Source: Patiria pectinifera (taxonomy: Eukaryota; Echinodermata; Asteroidea; Valvatida; Asterinidae). Taken from it: a stretch of 64,000 nucleotides of DNA. Within the stretch, counting starts at the first letter, position 1, and each line of letters opens with the position of its first letter. Below are positions 41,301 to 53,300 of this stretch, in pieces. The notes under the pieces are model-generated. The model ran no database searches, was not told the origin of the DNA, and saw only the letters and a program-made list of their open reading frames with translations. The stretch lies in contig CM057130.1 of assembly GCA_029964075.1 (NCBI GenBank), forward strand, positions 1,736,001 through 1,800,000, written 5' to 3'. A program made the translations under genes and the position numbers.

Positions 41301-44300
41301 TCTTCAATTTCCCATTACAAATAGAAAAATGTAAACCAAAAGTAGGCATTTGAAAAATCTTGAACAAATGAAATGAATTTTAATTAACTGTCTCTTTTTG
41401 TCCTTTTCATGTTTACCTGCATGTACAGCCCCGCTAATGTCACTGCATCAGCATCACTGCATGGATACATCCCCTTCAGAACGTTGACAAGGCACTCGTC
41501 AAAAAGTGTCTTGACTGCATGAGCATCCTTGATCTGGTGAGAAACAAAAATAGTAATTATTTTAAGATCCGTACAGAGAATGACATGAGTCTTCATGAGA
41601 TAGGGGGCTTTTCACACTGTCCAAAATCTCTGTGTTGGACCCAGAGATTCAGGGAACCTATTTCAGACTACTACTAATAATCATAATAATAATAATCGGC
41701 ATTTAAGAACACTCTTATTAGTGAACTAGATCACAGCGCTTACAGTATTATTATTATTACCCCTGATCATTGGGCCAATTAAACATTCCAAGTACCATCT
41801 CAGCTCCCTGGGGAGCATACAGCTCGATGCTGCCTGTTAGGCGCAAGCGAGCTTATTCAATCACAATAACCATCTCTGCCCTCACAGGTACCCATTTACC
41901 TGGGCGGGGAGAAGCAATGAGTGACAAAGTGCCTTGCCCAAGGGCACACGCACTGTAACCCCAGGCTGGACTCGAACCCAAAACCCGCAGAATTACTTGC
42001 AGACCACGAATTCAATGCCCTTAACCACAAGGCCACGGCACTCCACAGACTAGCAAGAAGCCCACATGGCTTCTACACAGGTACGGTGCTCTGCACAGGT
42101 GCTATCCCACCATGATTGGGTAGAAAATAAAAATTAAAAAACGCTGGAATATGGCTAATACGTGCACGTTCCATCTCTACTGTGCGTTAAGTTTGCTTGA
42201 AGATAAATTTGTGATTCCACTCACGCTTGTGAAAAATGAACATGGAAAATGCAGTGCGTCTGTGTTTTATGTAAGGGACATAAACACTCATTACTCGCGC
42301 TCGTGGGATAACTAATATTGGAGCACACAATGCGCATATTTGAAGTAAGAGTTTCCAAAACAAGGAGGCCTTAGGCAGAGATGAAGCCACGGTTCAAACA
42401 AGTAAGGTGTGTTTACAAACACAAATGCCCCGCAACCGTGACTGTTTCCATGACATAACACATACTCTTTTAACATCAACTTACATGTACCTTGGTCACA
42501 TGGAACATTCATTGACAGCATTAGTGTCTTCTGTAGGTTTTAAATGAATTGATCCCTAATCCCTATGATCTCAGAATAAATACAAGATTTCTATTGTTTT
42601 AGCCACTGTGACCTTGACCTTTGACCTTTCGACCCCTAATGTGATAGGCCTATTTGGATTACCAAGAACGATCCACAAACCAAATTTGAAGTTCACTTGT
42701 AAAGTATTTCTCAAGTTATTGCGCTGACAAAATTTCTTTTGTTTTAGCCACTGTGACCTTGACCCTTGACCTTTTGGCCCCAAATGCAATAGGCTTCTTA
42801 GGATTGCCAAGGACAATCCACAAACCAAATTTGAAGTTCATATGTAAAGTGTATCTCAAGTTATCACGCTGACAAGTTTCTTTTGTTTTTTGCCACTGTG
42901 ACCTTGACCCTTGACCTTTTGGCCCCAAATGCAAAAGGCTTCTTAGGATTGCCAAGGACAATCCACAAACCAAATTTGAAGTTCATATGTAAAGTATTTC
43001 TCAAGTTATCGCGCTGACAAAATTTCTTTTGTTTGAGTCATTGTGACCTTGACCCTTGACCTTTGGGCCCCAAATGCCAAAGGCTTCTTACGATTGCCAA
43101 GGACAATCCACAAACCAAATTTGAAGTTCATATGTAAAGTATTTCTCAAGTTATTGCGCTGACAAAATTTCTATTGTTTCAGCCACTGTGACCTTGACCT
43201 TTGACGTTTCGGCCCCAAATGCAAAAGGCTTCTTAGGATTACCAAGGATAATCCACAAACCAAACTTGAAGTTCATATGTTAAGTATTTCTCAAGTTATC
43301 GCGCTGACAAGATTTGTCCGGACACACACACACACCCATTCCAAAATTTGTATCCTTGTGGAGACATTTCTTTGTTCCCGTGTAGTAAAGTGTTCAATTT
43401 TGAAAGTGAATTTTCAAAATGCTCTTATTTTAACCAGAATAAGTTTCCTGGGCTGAAATTTGGAATTAATATCCCTTTTCTAAAACTCTTCCATCTGCGA
43501 CAAATAAACACACCTTGGAAATTCCTAGTTTTTGAGTAAAACCCATATATCTATTTCGTGAAAACCTTGTGGAGACCTATTCATCTATAGAAATTGCCCT
43601 GTGGAGACCTTTACAATGTTTTGTTCACTATTGTGTGTGAGTCTCCACAAGGCAGCGAATTTGTGGTCACCCACACCCCTCCCCACCCACACCCACACAC
43701 CCACCCACCCACCCACGGAAGGACAAGGCGGAAACAGTATCAGGGATAACTTGAGGTGAGTTTGTTTGTGTTCTTACCGTCCTTTCGTCATCCACTGTGA
43801 GCAACGCGTCTCGTCTCAGATACAGCAACGGCTGCTCTGTTTCTGGGTTGTAATTGGTCAGCTGTCGGATGATCATACTCCACTGTTTGACGTGTAATAC
43901 TGGCTTGTGTTCTGGCCTCATCTGCAAATCTATGGAAAGAAAATCGGAAAGATTCCTGCTAAACTTGCAATAGAGCTGTCAGGACTTTAAGTCGGGTGTA
44001 ACATTTGGACAGGAAATTTGAGGTATAGTTCATGTTATGGTCGTTTACAAAATTGGATGTTGTGGTCGGGAAAAAATGCTCTCTTCTGCAATGCATGTTA
44101 AACTTTTGAAATATAAGTAGTTCAAAAGTGTTGATGTAAATTCTTCATTGTGGGCAAAATAACATGCAAAAAATGTTTATGTGTTTAGGTTGTCCGTTGC
44201 TTGCCCATTGGTTGCCTGTTAGTATCACATCACAAAAAACATGGTCTTATACAAGAAAACGGTACACTTAAGCCCGGTTCATACTTCACGCGAAAGCATG

Positions 44301-47300
44301 TGCGAAGTGAAATTCCTGTCGTCAACAATGGTGGACGCGCTTCGAATGTATTGTTGACGTCACAAATTTCGTTTCGCTTTCGCGTGAATTATGAAGCGGG
44401 CTTTATACAGTGCAAACGTTTTCAGAAATTTTGAAAATGCCAGAAATGCTACAATTGCAGAAGAACTTACAGCCCTTGGCATTTGACTACTTCTTGATGT
44501 AATGTTGAATTCTTCATGAAACCCTACAATAATGCCTTTGTATTTTTGTCTTTTGATAAAATGCATGAGTAAAACAGGGACTTACGTAAGCTCTGCGACG
44601 CTATCCATATTGCAAAGGCATGCTGACAACCTCGTGGTAACTCCAGTTGCTGCAAAAATTTAATGCATGAACATTAATTTGGGTGATTCACAATGAAGTG
44701 TGCCACCAAGAGTTTGCCACGGAGAGTTCATTTTTCCCAGTGCATTGTGGGAGATGGTCGACAAATTCGCAGCGCGGGACATTCAGTTTTAGTTTTTCCG
44801 GTCAGTAGTTTCGTAAGCATATGATTTGAGTATCTGTTTGCCCTTTTTTCCCTTTTTTATCAATATGGTGTTTTTTGTAAGACGTCAGAACGCTACGCCC
44901 CAATCTATAACAAATTAGCTCAAGTTGTCTACTGACACTCATTCAAATGGGCCATGTTTTGTCAACCGTAAACTTGAAAAATAGACTCTCCATGGCAAAC
45001 TCTTGGTGGTGCACTGCATTGTGAATCGCCCGAATTGCAATGATTAATAAATATGTACTGCAATTATCGTAATTATTAACAAAATCGTTGCGAGTTTAGA
45101 AACAATACTTAAAAACTTAGAATCTTTCCCTTCTCGGGAGTTCACATAAAATCAGGACTTTTGGTATCGTATTTTGCTATTGTAACTTTGAGTTACTACA
45201 CTGTTCATTTTACAAGCAAATATTAACTTCTTAACAATACTGGGGAATAGGAATTAGGAATTTGAATCTGAAATACCTTGAGAAGTTGTGACACTGTAGT
45301 ATTGCTGCCGGCAGGGAGTTCTAACATTACGTGGGAACCGTCAAGGTCCATCAGATGAACGTCAATTCTTACTGGCTGTCAATCAAATCAATTCAAATCA
45401 AGTCAATCATGTATCCAATCATGGCTCCAGCCCCCCCCCAAGATGTTGTCAATATTTGGTTTTTTTTGGATGCTTTTTTTTGTTTTTGGTAATTTTTTTT
45501 TAGACCCATGATTTTACCTTGGTAATATTTTCGAGTAGACACTGCAACCCTACTGTTCCACTTCAGTGGGCGCCAAGCTTGTTCTAGGATCCTGTCTACT
45601 TGGCATCCTCACAGGATGCAACTTCTCACTTCATTGACTTCGCCTTTTGCTACTTAAGTATTCACTTTCTTAGAGTTTAGGCACTCTCCTGAAGACGGTC
45701 AGAGCATACTGACCGGAACGTCGAGTTTATACCTCTGGTTCTTTTCAGAACCATTCTCTTAGTTGAGAAATTATTCGCACATGGTGTTTCCGCAAACCTT
45801 ACATTATTTAGATGTTTTCGTACACCGCGTCTGTATTGTCTCTAAAACACTTTTGTGCATGTTTTCACCAACGCATTGATAGTAACAGCAATAAATGCAA
45901 ACATTCAATTAGTTTTACACTCCGTCTTCTAGGAGAATATGAACAATGCAATCCTGCTGCCCTGGTGAACAAGGCCTAGCAGGTGTGGTCTTCTGGGGCG
46001 ACAACAATGAGACCAGCAACCGAGCAGCCTGCAGCTTGGGTCTTCAAAAAGACGTCAAATTAGCTCTTGGCCCATTGGTTCTGAAAACTAGACGGACACG
46101 GCAGGTGTGTGGGGAAGATTCTAGAATGCATCCCTCATTAGAAGGACATCTCAGGGGCGCCCTCTTGCGTTACCACTGACGTGATCACTGAGTTTGGTGC
46201 AAAGAAGTCTTCAGAATGTTGGTGTCAGTGTTAGAGTGGATGGGGCGGACCAAACTGCAGTATTGGTGCATAATCAATGGACCGATCCAGTAAGCACTGT
46301 CCCATGGTATTCTGACCAATCACAGCCACGATTTATGTCCGGCATGCGTGCACAAAAGTCTGACATGCGTGCACGCGCGTATGATGCGTGCGGCAGGAAA
46401 ATGCAGTGTGGCATTAGAGAGGAACATGTGTTAATTTGCCCACGTGCGCAGTGGGAGGGGCTTACTGGATCGGTCCATTACCCGAGTGCTAAAATAACAC
46501 CAATGACAAATGAATGAGGTTACTGTTATTGCCATCTGGCCATGAGGAGTGTTTCAATATATATGGTGTTAATAATCTATTTCACAACGTTTTTTCATTG
46601 CAATTAATCTATTTCACAATGTTTTTTCATTGCAATTTTGTTTAAACAGACGTACCCCGTTTTTGCAAGGAATTTTCAGTTCATCTTAACTGTTAACGGC
46701 CAACTGGGTGAGGCTAAATCAACTTAATTTTCTGTTAGTGAAATGTATTTAAAGGTGTTACAATGTACTGACAAGTCTGATATCACTGCAAACCTTTTAC
46801 CACGACGTTTAAAAGTACGGACCATTTATAATTACCTTTTTCTATGTCCATTTCCGGGTTTTTTTTTCATACATGAGAACAGGAATTGTATAATGAAAAA
46901 CAAAGTTTTCTGTACGTTAACAACGAACTGTAAGAGCCTCTCTCACTGAATGAATTTTGCAGCCCAAATAAAATTAAAATACATGTACATGTACATGTAT
47001 TTTGAAGAAGTCACATGTGAAATGTCGGTATCACTGTGTACATTAGCAGTCAACCTATGGTCCAACGGTTAATATTAAAGAGGTTGTGGAATGCTGAAAA
47101 TCGTTTTGTTTTTTATATTTTTATATTGTAGAGTAGACCCATATATAGCATAATGACAGACTCCCATTCTTTTCTGATGTGCGTTTATATGTTTATAAAA
47201 CTGAAATTCATCGAGTAATTTGTTGGTCGGCGAGCGCATAAATGAAATCAGCAGTCGTCGGGCTCTTCGTAAAATCAGAAAAAGCGTGACGTAATAAACA

Positions 47301-50300
47301 GGACTCGTTTATACAACGACTGTTTACTGCTGCCCAACCCGCCCCGTCAGCACGTGTGACTCGCAGTCAAGCAGTGAAAAATCAACATTTTGTAAAAGAC
47401 TCACGGAGATTGATATTCCTTCCCATTGCTTAATTTTTGGATGAGTATATTGAACAAGGACACGGTGACATCTGAGCTGTTCTTCCGTATAAATTTGAGC
47501 CCCAACTGCCCGAAAAAGAGACCAGCGAAAACACGGATACTGCAACTGGCCAGCTGAAAACGCCAGGCAACGCGGCTCTGATGAGTTGTTCGGTCTGCGA
47601 CGTTCGGCGTGAAAAAAAACCCAGCTACGTTTTATCCAAGGACTCAAAGTATTATGTTCATGATAACATTTTTAGATGAGCATCAACAGTCCTATCGCAA
47701 CTTTCTTCGTGTTTTACCGACAATCTCAAACGTTATTCTGGTAAATATTCAGTCCAAAGAGACGACAAATCGTCAGGTTGTTTTCGAATTATACGCGTAC
47801 GGCACGCATAACGCATCACGACGGTGGATGTGGTCGACCGTGTCCAGAACTAATGTTGTACGGTTAGCAGCGTCGCGGGCCCCGGTCAAGTTCCTTGCGT
47901 TGCCTGGTGCTTTTTATGTATACGTTCGCCACAAAAAATTAGTCCTCTTCTCTTTTCTTTCCTTGTGCATTTTAACCCTTGTTTTAACATCCTGAAACGA
48001 TAATTACGAATTTACTTGAATTTTGAAATTTTTAACTTTATTGTTTACCCAAAAAAAGCCGTAAAACAACGCCAGGAGACCATGTAAACCTCAGCCTGTA
48101 AACGTGGCTACAAAAAAGTACAATTCATAAATCATAGTCATGCTCCGTTCATAAAACAAAAATCTCTGGACTTACAACATGTTCGGGATCCCGGTTGAAA
48201 ACAAAATTCACTGGTCCCGAAATTTAACGAGCACTATCATTATTTTCAGTACCTAATTAAGACTTTATTCAAGAAATTCCAGTAGCAGAGAATTTGTCAT
48301 TCGATCAAAAGAAGTTCTTGGGAAAATGGAGGCCCGTCACATAATCAGCACTAACGTAAGGAAAACTACGCGGTCCTTTTTCTACGCATTTACCTTCAAT
48401 TTGCAACGCGTGCGCGTATGCTGCGCAGATAATGGAGGGTCGAGGATACATTTGAACGGTTCTACGGTTCTTCAAGATTGGCAACGGACAAATGGTCCAA
48501 AACAGTCTTCCCTATAAATCATTAACAAATCATACCGGTATCTCTATTATTTCTTGTCCATGCAATTTCAACAAATCTCTTGAGAAAAGAAGATTCTTGC
48601 CGTACGAAATGTACAGTGCATGATCAGTGCTCTATCCGTTAATTTGGCTGAAATCCAATCTCGTGTTTTCGCACGGTACCCTTCGGACAAACTGCATGGC
48701 TACGGAGGATTCTTATTACTCCATGCTGACACCCGGACGGGAAAGCTGGAAATTTATTGCAAACAAAATGCGGTGTGATTACAGCCAGCGACTGACACAA
48801 TTATAGGCATGTAGGTTTGCCTTGGCCTAGTGCGTTTGCTACCCGTACACGTATCAACAACGAATTATTTTGAAATTCCAACACCGTTACCGGTGTCAAA
48901 ATCTACGGTCCCGGGCCCAGCGGCCGGGCCCGGGCCGGCCAGCGGCACAAGTACACCCGTGAATTTCCAGCCAACTTTACATACATAGCGCGTGTCACGG
49001 TGATGTGATATGGCGATGTGCATGTACTTAACTTATGTGAACGATCGAACGATGTTGATGAACGCAGACATTTCTTACTATGGTTGGCCGTTAGGGCAAA
49101 CACAAAAGAATGATCCCCGATCTATAAATAAAATGATGTGTAACTATCAAAACACTGAATAATCAATAGAAAGTACCAAAAAGTCAATGGAGATATCTTC
49201 CTATTAAATTCTAAACTTGCCCATTAGAATTTCAGGGGTAAAAGCTGTTGCCAACTACGGTTGAATTTATGGAGCATGTGGCTGCCCATACAAAATGTCG
49301 CTCAGAGTAATTGTAAACAAAGTCATGTCGTTGCGCGGAGTGATTTGCAAAAAGTTTCGCTGGAACTACGCTGCATCGGGAGTCCTGTTTATTACGTCAC
49401 GATTTACTATGTTTTGTTTGCTGCCCCCAACGACGACTTTTACACAAATTGCACGTTCGGGTCGAAACAGGACCTGAAAAACAGCTCGAAAAAGTACCTT
49501 TTGTATTCATTTCATGACAGAAACAATAGGCGTTTTTATTTCATCACACCCTAGGCTACATATACCCGAAAAATGACGGAAATGTCTTCGAGCATTCCAC
49601 AACCTCTTTAACCATCATGTTCAAGCATGTACGGAAAAAAGGGCGGAGCTATTCCAGGGTCAAAGGTCGCCTGCAGTATGAGGTGTGCAAAGCTACGGAA
49701 ATAGACAAGCTGGTTCTAGTGTACGTAGGACCTTTACTTTAACCCATATAATTTGCCTTGCCGTAGCTTAGTAGGCCTCGAGCATGGCCGTCGCGAGGGG
49801 GGGGGGGGTCTACATGTACCATAGCTGTGGTCTACCTACATGTACATAGGTGCCACTAAGTGTAGTGGTAAAACCCTAAGACAGCAAGAGTTACTCTGTA
49901 AAAAAAAAAGCCAGAATGACTTGGCTACGGCTGGATATAACACATGGGCCTATGGGAAGTGGCTGCAGCCGCTTGCATAGGCACGTGTGTCATGTCTAGC
50001 CATAGCCATTAATTCAGACACGACCTTAAAAAGTCCATCCTCGTTTTCAGTTCTATTTTTGTTGTTGTAATTGAATCAGAGAAGTTTCCTACCGGTTTCT
50101 GTGTGGCTTCTTTGAGGAGAGCAGCTACCATTTCCCACTCATTCTGTCGAGATTCCTCGCACAGATTCAGTGGAGTCCGATCTTCCTTGTCAACGACCGT
50201 CTACAACGCAAAATAAAAATAATTCAAATGTAACTTTTGTAACTGATTGGAAATAGCCTGGCTTTCAGCAGATATATCATTATGTACGCACATGTACAAT

Positions 50301-53300
50301 GTGACCAGAGGAACTCATTCCGATCCAAATTTTCCGAATACTTCAGAAACCTTTGTATGGCCAAAAAAAAAAAGTAATCGGTCTCTGGTCAGCGCGCGCG
50401 TCGATTTTAATCATGCGCGTCAACCTTTTTTTCCCTTCAAATTAACACAGAAGCTACAACAGCGCCCTCTATTGCCGCACCTCCTCAAATTTTTTTACCA
50501 AGGAGCACCAAGGAATGGGGAAATTGCACCAAGGCAAATGATAAAGGGCACAAAGGCAAATTATGGAGGACACCAATGTATTATGAGGACACAAAAAGCA
50601 AAATAGTACCCACCTTGTCTGTACAATACAAGCTTGAAAAAATAAAAAACCACCCCCCCCAAAAAAAAAACACCACCGCATCGCCGCATCAATTCCGGAA
50701 CTTCGGTCTGACCAGAGACCGATTATTATTTTTTTTTGGCCTAACTAGCAAACTTGTGTTCCTACAGATTGATAACTGGCCTCATCTGCATCATAAATTG
50801 CATCATTAACACGGCAATTGTTGCTTCTTAATTCCGTTTTGATTATTTTTCCATGAATATTACTGCACTGCTAGGTGCAGCATTTTACGCGTACAGAACA
50901 AGGTACCAGCTATGTGCGTATGACGCACATAAATTGAACATCCAGTGTGGCATTAGGCACACATGTTGACACCAATGTGCGTCTACAATGTATTACCCAT
51001 GCTGAACCTACCTTGTCTATGTCAGGGTGTGTGACCAGTAGCTGTACAACTGCTGCATGGCCGCGGAAAGATGCAAAATGGAGAGGAGTTGATCCGTTCT
51101 CATTCCTGAAAACAAGACAATCAGAAGTGCCATTACAGTGGAACGCCGCTATACCGAACACTGCTTTACCAAACATTCGGCTATACCGAACATCATCCTT
51201 GGCTCCCGATTTTGATGTACAAAACGTACCGAACATCGTTATTGAAAAAAAGTCAACAGATTAACAAAAAAACCTACCAGTTGTACACGTATTAAACACT
51301 GATTGGGCCACTTTTTAATTCCCGAACATCAAACCACCCATGGTTACATCATGTTTGAATGTTGAAGAGCGATAGTTGAGTATTATTTCCCCAAGGAATA
51401 AAAGGGAAAACCACCCGAGTTGCTAAAGTTTTGTGACAACTCCTCGTGCGGCGGCGGAATGTGAGAAATGCCAGTTCAGTGACTTCACTATTGGTCAAAA
51501 GAGGGTATCGCGGAAAAAGTTGAGGGGGCGGCTTCCCCCGGCACTTTTAATAGGGTTAAGGGAACAATGCAAATTTTGACCAGCAGGTAAGTCGAGGTTG
51601 AATCTGGAGGTAAATGGTAACACCTTGTAAAACCTTGAGGCAAACCTCCAGTAACTTACCACCTTTTAACCTTGCATTTTCCTAAGCTAAGCATACATTC
51701 ATGACAATAACTTACTCTGCGTTAGGTGAACAGCGTCCATTCTGTAATAGCGCCCTCACAGCATCCGCGTGACCATTCCTATATACAAATATTCGTTTAA
51801 GTTTATAGCTACATGCGTATATAATAATGTTGATAAAGCTGTAAGAAAAATAATTGGACACCTCAAAAATGCACTAGCTCTTTACACACACACAAAAAAC
51901 CTTATAGCACACATGCATGAAAGACATTGCTTTTTTGAGAAGCCGCATGTGAAAAGAAACATGTCTAACATTTCTGCATTTATTTTTTGCCAGATTTTGT
52001 TTACTTACCAACATGCATAATGAAGTGGTACCCACGAATGCATGTCCGGCTGGTCGGCATGGTAACCCACAGTGACGAGTTGTTTGATTGTTTCGGCATC
52101 GCCTTCGTACGCTGCGCTGTGCAGTGGAAACTGATCTACCCAACTATATCAACAAAATCAGAGGAATTTTCTTGTTAGTGCTGAATGTAAGTAGATCTTT
52201 TCAGAGATGGCTTTTGGGGGAAAACAAATTGAAAGTAGGCATGAAGGTCTGGAGTGATGCATTTTTTACAACTAAATCTGAAACCTCTGAAAACAACGTG
52301 GAGTTTACTGCAAACATTCGCCACATGCAACAACCTGGTAGCTTTGCAGCATAGTTTTACATTATAGCATGTGTCATACATTGGTAGGTTAAGGCTTTGA
52401 TATTCCAGTCATAAAATACTTAGATGTTTCTACCATAGAAACTGTTTTTATACTGACGATTGGTAGAAGAGTTCCAAATTGCGCTTGCAATACAGATCTG
52501 CCATTTCATCAAATTCATTGATGCTTCATAAAAAAATCAGATTTTGAGAAAAAAGACAAATGTTGGAAAGTTGAAAAAGTCTGAATTATACTTCATCTAT
52601 GTCCTTTAGTCTAAAATTTGTTGATAAAACACCTATCAACTGTTGTCCCAGCCACACACAAAAACAAACATTAGCCTTCAGGATTTCATTTCACCAATTC
52701 CCTACGCCAAAAATTTAAGAGACAATCATCACCCTTGTCGGCGAAAATTTCCACTTATTTTATGTTGACTGAAGTTCAAAGAGGGGATGTTCAAAATCGT
52801 CAAAAGTCAGACTCTGAATTGTACTACATGAGTCAATCACAAGTCACATCATGTCTGCTCTAGTAAGCAGGAGGTCGTGGGTTCGAATCCGGCCCAACTG
52901 AGTGATTTTTTCTCACAATCACTTGACACAACACCGAGTATTTAGCGTTTATAAAATACGTCGGTGTACGGCAAAACACAATATTGAATTTACACCACCC
53001 CGATGCTAATTCCATACTTATGAAAAATCACATCACAATGTAGCATTGCTTCAGTTGCTAGCATCATGACTTTTGGCATATTCCCAATCCCTTCGATTAC
53101 GGGTTCTGACTAGCACCCCTCGAACAAAGAAACTGACAAATTGAGAAACAGCAAACATAGGCTTGATGTAGGTTTAGTAGGCTTGACATAGGCTCAGTTG
53201 GAAGAACGCCAGCATGATAATCCTGAGATCGTAGATTCAAACCCCGCTCCAGTCAATTTCTTTCTTAAATTTTAAAATTAAAAATAAGGCTAGAATTATC

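Larger units (their letters stand above)
45376..50092 (-). other. KRIT1: KRIT1 intron, 4.7 kb
   Basis: Contains a hammerhead-like motif (45672-45725), the MITE at 46276, a 32-bp tandem pair (46571-46636) and a 2.5-kb TTAA-flanked element. No KRIT1 exon was found. Confidence 0.7.

Noticed and set aside
42571-42973. Two 85-residue minus-strand frames with similar sequences
   Set aside because: They are translations of the 145-bp tandem units.
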